From an uncultured Thiohalocapsa sp. (GTDB taxonomy: Bacteria > Pseudomonadota > Gammaproteobacteria > Chromatiales > Chromatiaceae), in NCBI RefSeq assembly GCF_913063425.1, contig NZ_CAJXYK010000032.1, positions 1 to 64,000 on the forward strand: DNA of 64,000 nucleotides, read 5' to 3'. The translations under genes and the position numbers were made by a program. The notes under the pieces were generated by a model. That model was not told the DNA's origin and did no database searches. It was given only the letters and a program-made list of their open reading frames with translations. Positions 51,768 to 61,456 of this stretch are shown here, in pieces (positions within the stretch are counted from its first letter, which is position 1; every line of letters starts with the position of its first letter).

Positions 51768-53306
51768 TCAATTCGCCTCCGCCGCCTCGACATGGTCTGC
51801 CTTGGCGGCCGCCTGCTCCTTTGCCTGCTCTTTCGCCTTCTGGGCCGCCTGCTCCGCCTTGCGCTTGGCCATGGCCGCGCGCTTGGCCTGCTTCTGGGCC
51901 TCGATGCGGGCGGTGCGGGCCTCGGCGAGGCGCTTGGTCTCGGTCTGCTTCTGCTTGGCGCGACCGCGGGCGGCGAGCTCCCCCTTGGCATGGTTGAAGA
52001 ACTGCACCAGCGGGATGTGCGCCGGGCAGACATAGGCGCAGGAGCCGCAGCCGATGCAGTCCATGAGCCCCTGGTCCACGGCGCCGTCGAGGTCGCCGGT
52101 GCGCACGTGCGCGGCCATGGTGAGCGGCACCAGGCCGCAGGGGCAGGCGCCGACACAGCTGGCGCAGCGGATGCAGGGTGCGGGCGCGCGCTGGCCGGTC
52201 TCGGCGGGGGTGAGCGCCAGCACGCCGTTGCTGCCCTTCATGATGGGCACGCGCAGCTCCGCCAGCGGCTGGCCCATCATGGGCCCGCCGCTGATGAGCT
52301 TGGCCGGCTCCTCGGAGAAGCCACCGCAGTGGTCCACGAGCGCCTGCACCCGGGTGCCGATGGGCACGCGCAGGTTCTTCGGCTGCGCGACGGCCTGGCC
52401 CGTGACCGTGACCACCCGGGAGATGAGCGGCCGGCCGAGCCGCAGCGCCTCGTGCACCGCAAAGGCCGTCGCCGGGTTGTGCACCACCACGCCGATGTCC
52501 GCCGTCAGGCCGCGCGCCGGCGTCTCCTTGCCCGTCAGCGTCTGCACCAGGTGCTTCTCGGAGCCCATGGGGTAGCGCGTGGGCAGCTTGACGACACTCA
52601 CCTCCGCGTGCTCCGCAGCGGCCTCGCGCATGGCGGCGAGCGCCTCCGGCTTGTTGCCCTCGATGCCGATGATGATCCGGCTCACCCCCAGCGCATGGGC
52701 CATGATCCGGACGCCGTCCAGCACCTGCGCGGTGTGCTCGCGCATCAGCCGGTCGTCACAGGTGAGGTAGGGCTCGCACTCGGCACCGTTGATGACGAGC
52801 GTATGCAGGCTGTAGCGGTTGCGCAGATTCAGCTTCACGGCGGACGGGAAGGTCGCCCCGCCCATGCCGACGATGCCGGCGGCGGCGACGCGCTTGGCGA
52901 CCTCCGCGGGCTCCAGCGCAAAAGGGTCCTCCACGCCGCGGATGTCCGGATGCCAGCGATCCTCCCCGTCGGGCTGAAGCGTGATGGTGCGCACGTTGAG
53001 CCCGGAGGGATGGTTGGCGGGATACAGCCCGAGCCCCACGATGCGACCGGAGGTGGGCGCATGGATGGGCGCGGAGACGGCGCCTTGTGCATGGGCGATG
53101 ACCTCGCCCTTACGCACCTGCTGGCGGCGCTGCACCACCGGATTGGCCGCGGCGCCGATGTGCTGCTGAAGCGGAATGTGCAGCAGGCCCGGCAGGGGCA
53201 GATCCTCGATGGGCTGCCCGGCGGCGAGGGACTTGCGGTCGTCCGGGTGGACGCCGCCGCGGATGCCGTGCAGCTCGCCGAAGAGGTTGAAACCCAGGAC
53301 ATTCAT
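51768..53306 (-). CDS. rnfC: Electron transport complex subunit RnfC
   Basis: A 512-residue peripheral subunit that binds NADH/FMN and two [4Fe-4S] clusters. The nucleotide region is GIVGMGGATFPSAVKLN and INGAECEPYLTCDDRLM; the clusters are CIRCASCVGACP and CIGCGSCAYVCP. The C-terminal 80 residues are a highly charged Lys/Ala/Gln coiled coil, as in other gammaproteobacterial RnfC. ATG 53306 shares its A with the rnfB stop codon. Confidence 0.95.
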   Translation of the reverse strand: MNVLGFNLFGELHGIRGGVHPDDRKSLAAGQPIEDLPLPGLLHIPLQQHIGAAANPVVQRRQQVRKGEVIAHAQGAVSAPIHAPTSGRIVGLGLYPANHPSGLNVRTITLQPDGEDRWHPDIRGVEDPFALEPAEVAKRVAAAGIVGMGGATFPSAVKLNLRNRYSLHTLVINGAECEPYLTCDDRLMREHTAQVLDGVRIMAHALGVSRIIIGIEGNKPEALAAMREAAAEHAEVSVVKLPTRYPMGSEKHLVQTLTGKETPARGLTADIGVVVHNPATAFAVHEALRLGRPLISRVVTVTGQAVAQPKNLRVPIGTRVQALVDHCGGFSEEPAKLISGGPMMGQPLAELRVPIMKGSNGVLALTPAETGQRAPAPCIRCASCVGACPCGLVPLTMAAHVRTGDLDGAVDQGLMDCIGCGSCAYVCPAHIPLVQFFNHAKGELAARGRAKQKQTETKRLAEARTARIEAQKQAKRAAMAKRKAEQAAQKAKEQAKEQAAAKADHVEAAEAN

Positions 53307-53833
53307 CAGGCTGCCTCCGGCACGGGCCAAACCCAGTTGCTGAGTGTTTGCGTGGGCGCCCGCAGCTCGATGCACTCGGTGGGGCAGGCGTCCACGCACT
53401 TGCCGCAGCCGGTGCAGGCGTCCTCGAACACGGCGTGGATCTGATCATTGGCGCCGATGATGGCGTCCGTCGGGCAGCGCTTGAAGCACTTGGTGCAGCC
53501 GACGCAGAGCCGCTCGTGGATGTGCGCCACCTGCGGCGCCTGCGCCGCCATGCCGGAGAAGTCCGCGGTGACGCCGAGCAGCGCCGCGAGCTCCTCCGCC
53601 AGCGCCCGGCCCCCCGGCGGGCACAGCGTCACCGGCGCCTCGCCGGCAGCCACCGCGGCGGCGGCAGGACCGCAGCCGGGGTAGCCGCACTGGCCGCACT
53701 GGGAGCCCGGCAGCAGCTCCTCCACCTGGCCGACGATGGGGCTTTCCTCCACCGCCAGATAGCGCGCCGCGATGCCGAGCAGGGCACCAAGGCCAAGCCC
53801 GAGGACACTGAGACTGAGAATGGCTGCAATCAT
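53306..53833 (-). CDS. rnfB: Electron transport complex subunit RnfB
   Basis: A 175-residue Fe-S subunit with one N-terminal membrane helix. It carries the CGQCGYPGC motif and two ferredoxin-type cluster sites (CVGCTKCFKRCP and CTGCGKCVDACP). It passes electrons between ferredoxin and the membrane subunits. It overlaps rnfC by the one base of TGATG. Confidence 0.95.
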   Translation of the reverse strand: MIAAILSLSVLGLGLGALLGIAARYLAVEESPIVGQVEELLPGSQCGQCGYPGCGPAAAAVAAGEAPVTLCPPGGRALAEELAALLGVTADFSGMAAQAPQVAHIHERLCVGCTKCFKRCPTDAIIGANDQIHAVFEDACTGCGKCVDACPTECIELRAPTQTLSNWVWPVPEAA

Positions 53834-53862
53834 TGGTCAGACGCCATAGGGTGAGTCACCGT

Positions 53863-53891
53863 GTAGGGCAGACAAGCGAAGCGCATCCGCC
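53863..53891 (+). repeat. 29-bp dispersed repeat, copy 2
   Basis: GTAGGGCAGAC followed by AAGCGAAGCGCATCCGCC lies between rnfA and rnfB; it is the partner of the copy at 2312-2340 (25 of 29 positions agree). Because it sits inside the rnf operon it may affect mRNA structure. Confidence 0.5.
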
Positions 53892-53912
53892 GCGGTCCAT
53901 GCGCTCGATGCA

Positions 53913-54488
53913 TCACGCCAGCCCGGCAAAGCCCATGAACGCCAGCGACAGCAAACCGGCCACCACGAAGGCGATGGGGGTGCCGGCGAAGGCCGCCGGT
54001 ACCTGCGCCAGCGCGAGCCGCTCCCGCAGGCCCGCGAACAGCACCATCACCAGCGTGAAGCCGAGCGCGGAGCCGAAGCCGAACAACAGGCTCTCGAAGA
54101 AGCCGTTCTGCTCCTGCACGTTCAAAAGGGCCACGCCGAGCACGGCGCAGTTGGTGGTGATGAGTGGCAGAAAGATGCCGAGCACCTGGTAGAGCGTCGG
54201 CGAGAGCTTGCGCACGGCCATCTCGGTGAACTGCACCACCGCCGCGATGACGAGAATGAAGGTCAGGATGCGCAGAAAGCCGATGTCCAGCGGCGCGAGC
54301 ACCAGGTGCTGCAGCAGCCAGCTCGCCGCCGCCGCCAGCGTCAGCACGAAGGTGGTCGCGAGCCCCATGCCGAGCGCCGTGTCGAGCTTGTTGGACACGC
54401 CCATGAAGGGGCAGAGGCCGAGGAACTTCACCAGCACCACGTTGTTCACCAACGCGGTGGCCAGGATCAGCATGAGGTATTCAGTCAT
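53913..54488 (-). CDS. rnfA: Electron transport complex subunit RnfA
   Basis: A 191-residue six-helix membrane protein. [30 protein letters not shown] and [16 protein letters not shown] are the two pseudo-symmetric Cys-containing segments shared with RnfE. It is the first gene of rnfABCDGEH and is preceded by a sigma54 promoter, so the whole cluster is expected to be switched on by NifA. Confidence 0.96.
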   Translation of the reverse strand: MTEYLMLILATALVNNVVLVKFLGLCPFMGVSNKLDTALGMGLATTFVLTLAAAASWLLQHLVLAPLDIGFLRILTFILVIAAVVQFTEMAVRKLSPTLYQVLGIFLPLITTNCAVLGVALLNVQEQNGFFESLLFGFGSALGFTLVMVLFAGLRERLALAQVPAAFAGTPIAFVVAGLLSLAFMGFAGLA

Positions 54489-54618
54489 CGCGGTCTGGGC
54501 TCCCCGTATCGGGGTCCGCGGGGCCTGTCAGACGGCCTCGCGGTTATGAAGGAGTTGGCGGACGCCGGGTCGCACCGGCGCAGGGCGCGGGCGTGGTACG
54601 CTGCTGCCGGAGCCTCGC

Positions 54619-54634
54619 TGCAAACGCGATGCCA
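54619..54634 (-). promoter_or_regulatory. Sigma54 promoter of the rnf operon
   Basis: On the minus strand TGGCATCGCGTTTGCA, with GG and GC 10 bases apart and a perfect TTGCA -12 element. Transcription would begin near 54608, about 120 bases before rnfA. Confidence 0.85.
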
Positions 54635-54759
54635 GGCCCAGGGCGCCACCAGCGGGCCTGCCTCCTTCCGGGGCACCGCGCCCCGAAACTGCCCGTTCTC
54701 AATGCGTTGCGGCGCCGCCGGCACGATGCTCCAGCCGCAGCCTGCGCTCCGGCGCCGCC

Positions 54760-54775
54760 TGTCGGGCATGCCACA
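54760..54775. promoter_or_regulatory. NifA upstream activator site 1
   Basis: TGT-CGGGCATGCC-ACA, a perfect TGT-N10-ACA. It lies about 126 bp from the rnf -24 box and 137 bp from the nifL -24 box, within the usual range for NifA enhancers. Confidence 0.8.
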
Positions 54776-54800
54776 ACCCCATGCTGCACCGCAGCAGGAT

Positions 54801-54816
54801 TGTCGCAATCCCGACA
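54801..54816. promoter_or_regulatory. NifA upstream activator site 2
   Basis: TGT-CGCAATCCCG-ACA, again a perfect TGT-N10-ACA, 41 bp from site 1, which puts the two on nearly the same face of the helix (about four turns). Confidence 0.8.
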
Positions 54817-54911
54817 GGCGACGCCGCCGGCGCCACCGCCCGGTCCAGGCTCGGCCTCGTCGCGACAGCCACTTGGCGGCGCCGGCGTCTCCAGGTCCAG
54901 CCGCGGGTCAC

Positions 54912-54927
54912 TGGCACGGAACCTGCT
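54912..54927 (+). promoter_or_regulatory. Sigma54 promoter of nifLA
   Basis: TGGCACGGAACCTGCT has a perfect -24 TGGCAC and a GC exactly 10 bases after the GG; the -12 element CTGCT departs from TTGCA at its first base. Transcription would start near 54938, about 86 bases before nifL. Confidence 0.7.
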
Positions 54928-55023
54928 GCACTGGTGGTTGGACCCGCCCGGCAGCAGCATCGGTACGGGTGTTCTTCCGCCCAACCGACAGACCACCACA
55001 GAGAACGAGACGGGGAGCAGCGT

Positions 55024-56733
55024 GTGAGCACTCGCAAAGGCATCGACACCCAGCAGGCGGGCGACCTCGCCGCCCACGACCAGGGCGCCCCGGGGGTGGC
55101 GGGCGGCTTCAAGCCGGATGCAGAGCTGCCCGCTGCGAGTGCGCTGGGCGCCTTCCTCGAGTCGCCGCCGCCGGGCACGCCGCCGGAGGTGGTCGAGGCG
55201 CTCACGCTCATGGCGGGCGACCCGACGGACCCACTGCCGCCGCGGCTCTACTTCGAGACGGTGGAGCAGTCGCCGGTGGCCATCTCCGTCACCGATGCCA
55301 AGGCCAACATCCTGTATGCCAACGCCGCCTTCGAGGAGCTCACGGGCTACAGCCGCGACGAGGTGCTGGGCCAGAACGAGGCCATTCTGTCCAGCAACTC
55401 CACCCCGGACAGCATCTACCAGCAGCTCTGGCGCACCATCCAGCGCAAGCGGCCCTGGACCGGCGTGCTCATCAACCGCCGTAAGCAGGGCGAGGACTAC
55501 CTGGCGGAGCTGACCATCTCGCCGGTGCTGGACGCCGCCGGGCGCATTCGTTACTTCCTCGGCATGCACCGGGACGTGACCCGCGAGCACGAGCTGTCCG
55601 TGGCGCTGCGCCAGCAGAAGACCCGCATCGAGACGGTGCTGGACGCGGCCCCCGTGGTCGTCGTGCTGCTGGACACGGAAGGCCGCATCATCCTGGACAA
55701 CCAGGAGTACAAGAAGCTGCTCGGCGACCTGCGCGGGCGCGAGCCGCTGGCGCTGTTCCGCGCCGCGCTGCTGCAGCAGGCGGGCTTCGACCCGCTGGAG
55801 CGCGCCGCCGAAGGCCGCGGCTTCCGCGACGTGGAGATCAGCATCGAGGTGCCCGGCAGCGCCGGGCCGCGCTGGTTCGCCTGCTCCGGCACGGCGGTCA
55901 ACGAGTCGGACAGCAGCCTGTCCGGCTACTTCATCCGCGGCGACGCGGGCGACCAGCGGCTGCTGCTGCTCGCCAACGACATCACCGGCCGCCGCCGCGA
56001 GATCGAGCGCGCGCATCTGGAAAACCTGCGCGCGCGCCTCGCCGAGCAGCAGTTGGCGCAGGGCATGCGCGAGGCCCTCACCGCCGCCAGCTACCAGCTC
56101 CAGGTGCCGCTCAACATGATCCGCGCCGCCAGCGGCATGTTCAAAGACGGCGCCGGCAACCCGGCGCTGTTCGCGGACATGCTGGGCCAGATCACCCAGG
56201 CCGGTGAGACGGCACTGGCCACCCTGCACGCGGCCATGCCGACGGAGGTGCCGGAGCCCGGCGTCAACGTCAATGTCAACGAGCTGCTGCGCCATGTCCT
56301 GGCGCTGGAGACCGACAACCTGCTCGCCGCCGGCATCGTCGTGGACTGGCAGCCGGCGCTGGTGCTGCCGGAGCTCTCCGGGCACAAGAACGAGCTGCGC
56401 TCGCTGTTCAAGCACCTCATCGACAATGCGCTGCAGGCCCTTTATGAGGGCGGCGGCAGCCAGCGCGCCCTGCGTCTGGCCACCCGCGCCCTGGACGACG
56501 CCGTGGAGGTGATCGTCGAGGACAACGGCCCCGGCATCGCGCCGGCAGAGCGGCTCAAGGTCTTCGAGCCCTTCCACATCGGCTGGCGCAACCGCCGCGG
56601 GCGCGCCGGCATGGGCCTGGCGCTGGCGCAGGAGATCGTCAATCAGCACGACGGGGGCATCGAGATCGACCCCGACTACCGCGACGGCTGCCGGGTGCGC
56701 GTGACCCTCGGCAACGTGCGCGCGCGCGACTGA
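55024..56733 (+). CDS. nifL: Nitrogen fixation regulator NifL
   Basis: A 569-residue anti-activator. Residues about 75-190 are the FAD-type PAS domain ([27 protein letters not shown]), about 200-320 a second PAS-like domain, then an H-like domain and a GHKL ATPase domain ([37 protein letters not shown]). In gammaproteobacteria NifL binds NifA and blocks it when oxygen or fixed nitrogen is present. The GTG at 55024 follows GGGGAG. The first 70 residues are unconserved. It lies 73 bp upstream of nifA. Confidence 0.93.
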   Translation: MSTRKGIDTQQAGDLAAHDQGAPGVAGGFKPDAELPAASALGAFLESPPPGTPPEVVEALTLMAGDPTDPLPPRLYFETVEQSPVAISVTDAKANILYANAAFEELTGYSRDEVLGQNEAILSSNSTPDSIYQQLWRTIQRKRPWTGVLINRRKQGEDYLAELTISPVLDAAGRIRYFLGMHRDVTREHELSVALRQQKTRIETVLDAAPVVVVLLDTEGRIILDNQEYKKLLGDLRGREPLALFRAALLQQAGFDPLERAAEGRGFRDVEISIEVPGSAGPRWFACSGTAVNESDSSLSGYFIRGDAGDQRLLLLANDITGRRREIERAHLENLRARLAEQQLAQGMREALTAASYQLQVPLNMIRAASGMFKDGAGNPALFADMLGQITQAGETALATLHAAMPTEVPEPGVNVNVNELLRHVLALETDNLLAAGIVVDWQPALVLPELSGHKNELRSLFKHLIDNALQALYEGGGSQRALRLATRALDDAVEVIVEDNGPGIAPAERLKVFEPFHIGWRNRRGRAGMGLALAQEIVNQHDGGIEIDPDYRDGCRVRVTLGNVRARD

Positions 56734-56806
56734 GCGTCCGGCTCAGCATCCAGCCGGGCGGCCGCCTGGGCCCCCGGCACCCCGGAACCCGAGGCCGCAG
56801 TCCCAC

Positions 56807-58429
<1,623 letters not shown>

Positions 58430-58438
58430 CGACTGCTG

Positions 58439-58627
58439 GATAGGGCGTCAGACTGACCTCATTGTCAGCGGATCCAGGCTGACGTACGCCGTGACAGGGG
58501 TGTCGAGTAGGGGAAACCCAGCAAAATCCGGTTGTTGACAGGGGTCCGGGAGTGGTTACACCGCGGTCAATCCTATCTGGGATAGACTGACTTCCACGTG
58601 GACCTCAGCGTAAAAAAACTGTTGGTA
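58439..58627 (+). other. attI-like site, copy A
   Basis: This segment repeats the region next to the integrase (61290-61444) with roughly 80 % identity by eye and an extra stretch of about 33 bp near 58480-58515. It ends in TAAAAAAACT followed by GTTGGTA, the likely recombination point. It starts 10 bp after nifA, so it marks the left limit of the integron. Confidence 0.65.
58535..58562 (+). promoter_or_regulatory. Cassette promoter (Pc-like), copy A
   Basis: TTGACA at 58535-58540 and TACACC at 58557-58562 with a 16-base spacer, pointing into the toxin-antitoxin cassette. Copy B has the same -35 and a better -10. A second TATAAT is visible at 58625-58630. Confidence 0.55.
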
Positions 58628-58697
58628 TAATACAGATTCGACCGATAGCAACCCCATTCAGGAAAGACCCCCGAAGCGAACGTTTTGGGAGATAGAC

Positions 58698-58982
58698 ATG
58701 GAGATTCGCTTCTACAACGACCCGTCAACTGGTGTGCCGCACATTTACGAACATGGAGTTGACGAAGATGAAGACTCGGAAGTACTTCTTGGGCCCGGCG
58801 AGGATTTGCCTGCGAAGCGCAACTCACGAATGAAGATTGGTCAGACGGGCAGCGGGCGATATCTGCAAGTCATCTATGTCCCAGATGAAAGCCCAGAAAG
58901 CGTGTTCGTGATTACCGCCTACGAACTACAAGGCAAATCCAAGACCGCGTACCGACGAAGACAACGGAGGAAAAGCCGATGA
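58698..58982 (+). CDS. Probable toxin of a cassette toxin-antitoxin pair (DUF4258-like)
   Basis: A 94-residue basic protein. The pattern HIYEHGVDEDEDSEVLLGPGEDLP, then GRYLQVIYVPDESPESVFVITAYEL and a C-terminal RRRQRRK, resembles DUF4258/BrnT-HigB-like RNase toxins. ATG 58698 follows GGGAGA. It overlaps the next gene by ATGA, the toxin-first order of BrnTA and HigBA. It is AT-richer than the flanking core genes. Family placement is by pattern only. Confidence 0.6.
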   Translation: MEIRFYNDPSTGVPHIYEHGVDEDEDSEVLLGPGEDLPAKRNSRMKIGQTGSGRYLQVIYVPDESPESVFVITAYELQGKSKTAYRRRQRRKSR

Positions 58983-59176
58983 GTAACGCATTTCCAAAGG
59001 GCTGGGATGAAGATCGTGTGCGTCAAGTCCTCGACCACTACGAAAGGCAGTCCGAAGACGAGCAGTTCGCGGAAATTGAAGCGGCCTTTGAGCAAGAAGA
59101 CACGATAACCATGTCCATACCCGCGAGCCTTGTCCCGGAAGTCCGGGCGCTGCTCGCACGCAGCAGTAATCAATAG
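58979..59176 (+). CDS. Probable antitoxin of the cassette pair
   Basis: A 65-residue acidic protein (many Glu and Asp), beginning MSNAFPKGWDEDRVRQVLDHYERQ and ending TMSIPASLVPEVRALLAR. Acidic N-terminal helices and a short C-terminal IPASLVPEVRALL segment recur in antitoxins paired with DUF4258-type toxins. It is co-translated with the preceding gene. A truncated attC directly follows, as expected for a cassette. Confidence 0.6.
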   Translation: MSNAFPKGWDEDRVRQVLDHYERQSEDEQFAEIEAAFEQEDTITMSIPASLVPEVRALLARSSNQ

Positions 59177-59177
59177 G

Positions 59178-59232
59178 TGCCAACATGCGCACAAGCCCGA
59201 GCGCATGCTGCCGAGCCGCCGCTGACGCGGAT
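59178..59232 (+). other. Truncated attC site
   Basis: This segment matches the left half of the intact attC at 62256 (shared blocks GCCCGAGC and CATGCTGCCGAGCCGCCGCT, then ACGCGG). The right half with the complementary arm and GTTRRRY core is missing, so the site should not fold or recombine. Confidence 0.65.
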
Positions 59233-59299
59233 GCGACCATTGCGTTACGACCATTGGATGCGACTATTTGACGACTATTGTCGGCTATTGGACACCCAC

Positions 59300-59470
59300 G
59301 TCGCTTGCCCCTCGGGAGCCCCTCACCCTCTACAGGACAGCACCCTCTACACCCTCTACAGGACAGCCACTTCAGTGACCACAACGCCTGACCACAGGAC
59401 GGACCTGACCATAGGGCAGCCACTTTGCTTGCAGTGACCACCGTGACCACCGGACAGCCACATTGCTTGC
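59300..59470 (+). repeat. Short imperfect repeats
   Basis: ACCCTCTACA recurs three times (with CAGGACAGC after two of them), and GGACAGCCACATTGCTTGC resembles GGGCAGCCACTTTGCTTGC 50 bp earlier. No gene is seen. The region bridges the truncated attC and a 5'-damaged antitoxin gene, suggesting slippage and deletion. Confidence 0.5.
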
Positions 59471-59689
59471 TCCATTTCCAACCAAGTTGGCGATGCTGCC
59501 GCCCGTGATTACAAGGCCGCCTCGCCTGCCGAGCGGCGTAAGCTCGATGCCTTGCTCACGTTGCGGCTGACTGAGGCAACACGAACCGACCGCTCCCTCG
59601 AACACATCCTGGAAGACCTCGGTCACAAATCACAGGCACGTGGCCTGACACGGGAGCTGCTGGACGACATCCTGCATGGCGCCGACTGA
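59462..59689 (+). pseudogene. VapB-like antitoxin lacking its start
   Basis: The frame reads SNQVGDAAARDYKAASPAER, then RRKLDALLTLRLTEATR and ends LTRELLDDILHGAD. This is the pattern of antitoxins paired with PIN-domain toxins in which a run like ISVQVSDAVARDY begins the protein. Here a TGA lies 7 codons before the first recognisable residue and there is no ATG, GTG or TTG between them. The 5' end was lost, probably when the repeats upstream were rearranged. Its end overlaps the PIN gene start. Confidence 0.6.
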
Positions 59690-59856
59690 GCTGCGCTGTG
59701 TCATCGATACCAATGCCCTGATCAGCGCGGCGCTTTTTGCGAGCTCGATCCCCGGCCAGGTCCTGCACCACCTGCTGCGACACGGCATCCTGCTTGGCTC
59801 GCCGCAAACCCTCGCCGAGCTCGCCGAGGTGCTGGGCCGGTCCAAGTTGGACCGCA
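59676..59856 (+). pseudogene. PIN-domain toxin, 3' end missing
   Basis: ATG 59676 overlaps the antitoxin gene. The first 60 residues (MAPTELRCVIDTNALISAAL, then TLAELAEVLGRSKLDR) are the start of a PIN nuclease, with the first acidic residue in VIDTN and a Glu in LAELAEVL. Homology stops at about 59856, the base before the integrase stop codon on the other strand; the following residues are Pro/Ala-rich and unlike PIN. About half the domain, with its remaining acidic residues, is missing, so it should be inactive. Confidence 0.65.
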
Positions 59857-61269
59857 TTAAAGCACATCCATCGGCGACTTCACCGGCACCACCCCCGGCC
59901 GGTTCAGCACATGGGTGTAGATCATCGTCGTCGCCACGTCCTTGTGCCCGAGCAGCTCCTGCACGGTGCGGATGTCATAGCCGGCTTCCAGCAAATGCGT
60001 TGCGAACGAGTGACGAAGACAATGCGAATTCACCCGTTTCGCGATCCCGGCCCGTTGACCGGCCGCCTTGACGGCCCGCTGCAAGTCGCTCTCGTTCAAA
60101 TGATGCCGGCGCACCGCGCCGCCCTTCGGGTCCCGCGACAGGTTTGCGCTCGGAAACACGTACTGCCAGATCCATTCCCGCGGCGCATTCGGCGACTGCC
60201 GCGCGAGGGCACCGGGCAAATACACCGCACCCGCCCCTGCCGCCAAATCCTCGTCGTGCAGCGCCTTGACCCGCCCCAAGTGCGCCTTGAGCGGCGCGTC
60301 CAGGCGTTCCGGCAACGGCACCACCCGATCCTTGCCGCCCTTCCCGTTGCGCACCAGGATACGATGATTGTCGAAATCCACGTCCCCCACTCGCAGCCGA
60401 ATCCCCTCCATCAGCCGCATCCCGGTGCCATACAGCAACCGCGCCAACATCGCGTGATGCTCGGACAACTGCCCAAGCAACGCCCGAATCTCCTCCCGCG
60501 ACAACACCACCGGCACCCGCGGCGGTCGCTTCGCCTGGCGAAACTGCATCTCGTCCACCGGCCGTTCCAGCACATGGCGGAACAGGAACACCAAGCCGTT
60601 CAGCGCCTGGCTCTGCGTGCTCGCCGAGACCTGCCGATCCGCCGCCAGATGCGTCAGGAAGGCTGAGACATCCGACGGCCCCCACGACTCCGGCGACTTG
60701 CCCTTGCAGAACCGCATGAACCGGTGGCACCAATCCAGGTAGGCTTGCTCGGTACGGATCGCATACCCCCGAGCCCGCATCACCCGCGCCATGCGCTTCA
60801 GCAGCGGCCACTCCTCGGCCGCCTTCACGAACGACGAGCGCGCCTCCACCGCCGCCTCGGCGGGCAGTGCCGCCGCCACGGTCGGATGATCCGCGGACAA
60901 CTCCTCCCCCGCTGTTCGCCAGTAATCCCAATCCAGCGTCTGCGCAGCCTTGTTTCCTGCCAGCTGCACCAGCAACAGGTGCAACGCATCCACCACCTGC
61001 CGAAACTGCCAGCCTGACAGCCGCTGCTCGCGCGCGTAGCGCGTCAGGAACCCGCTGATCTGCTCCGTCGTGACCTCGCCCATCCGCGTCGGCCGCACCG
61101 CCGCGATGAACGCCTGCGCGCGCTCCACGTACCAGCGCCGCTGTGGCTCCGGCACACGCGCGCCCTCCAGCAGCGTCAGATAACGATCCCAGCCGGATGG
61201 ATTCCCGAGCTCCCGGTAAGCGCCGCGCGCACGACCGGGCCTCACCCTTGGATCATCGTATCTCGGCAT
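59857..61269 (-). CDS. intI: Integron integrase (IntI-type tyrosine recombinase)
   Basis: A 470-residue recombinase. Residues about 260-455 form the catalytic domain with Arg285, His416, Arg419, His442 and nucleophile Tyr451 all present. The IntI-specific insertion lies at about 345-390 ([20 protein letters not shown], followed by [21 protein letters not shown]). Residues 155-240 form the usual core-binding domain. Residues 25-105 ([20 protein letters not shown] onward) look like a second core-binding domain, making it about 130 residues longer than typical IntI. It reads away from attI copy B and the cassettes, the normal integron arrangement. Its 3' end abuts a broken PIN gene. Confidence 0.9.
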   Translation of the reverse strand: MPRYDDPRVRPGRARGAYRELGNPSGWDRYLTLLEGARVPEPQRRWYVERAQAFIAAVRPTRMGEVTTEQISGFLTRYAREQRLSGWQFRQVVDALHLLLVQLAGNKAAQTLDWDYWRTAGEELSADHPTVAAALPAEAAVEARSSFVKAAEEWPLLKRMARVMRARGYAIRTEQAYLDWCHRFMRFCKGKSPESWGPSDVSAFLTHLAADRQVSASTQSQALNGLVFLFRHVLERPVDEMQFRQAKRPPRVPVVLSREEIRALLGQLSEHHAMLARLLYGTGMRLMEGIRLRVGDVDFDNHRILVRNGKGGKDRVVPLPERLDAPLKAHLGRVKALHDEDLAAGAGAVYLPGALARQSPNAPREWIWQYVFPSANLSRDPKGGAVRRHHLNESDLQRAVKAAGQRAGIAKRVNSHCLRHSFATHLLEAGYDIRTVQELLGHKDVATTMIYTHVLNRPGVVPVKSPMDVL

Positions 61270-61289
61270 GTGCGACTTCCTCGTCGGAC

Positions 61290-61444
61290 GATAGGGCGTT
61301 AGACTGACGTCAACGTTAGCGGATCTAGGTTAACCGAGCGAAATCCGGTTGTTGACAGGGGATCGGGAGTGGCTACACTGCGGTCAACCCTATCTGGGCT
61401 AGGCTGACTTTCACGTGGACCTCAGCCTAAAAAAACTGTTGGGC
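61290..61444 (+). other. attI site, copy B (next to integrase)
   Basis: Region between the integrase start and the first cassette. It ends with TAAAAAAACT followed by GTTGGGC at 61438-61444, which fits the GTTRRRY core cut by IntI. It is a diverged copy of 58439-58627. Confidence 0.7.
61352..61379 (+). promoter_or_regulatory. Cassette promoter (Pc-like), copy B
   Basis: TTGACA at 61352-61357 and TACACT at 61374-61379 with a 16-base spacer, directed at the lipoprotein cassette. Confidence 0.65.
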
Positions 61445-61456
61445 GGCACCAAAGCC

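Larger units (their letters stand above)
54489..55023. promoter_or_regulatory. Bidirectional nif control region between rnfA and nifL
   Basis: 535 bp without a gene. It contains, from left to right, a leftward sigma54 promoter, two NifA upstream activator sites and a rightward sigma54 promoter, listed separately. IHF sites are expected between them but are not reliably visible by eye. Confidence 0.75.
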
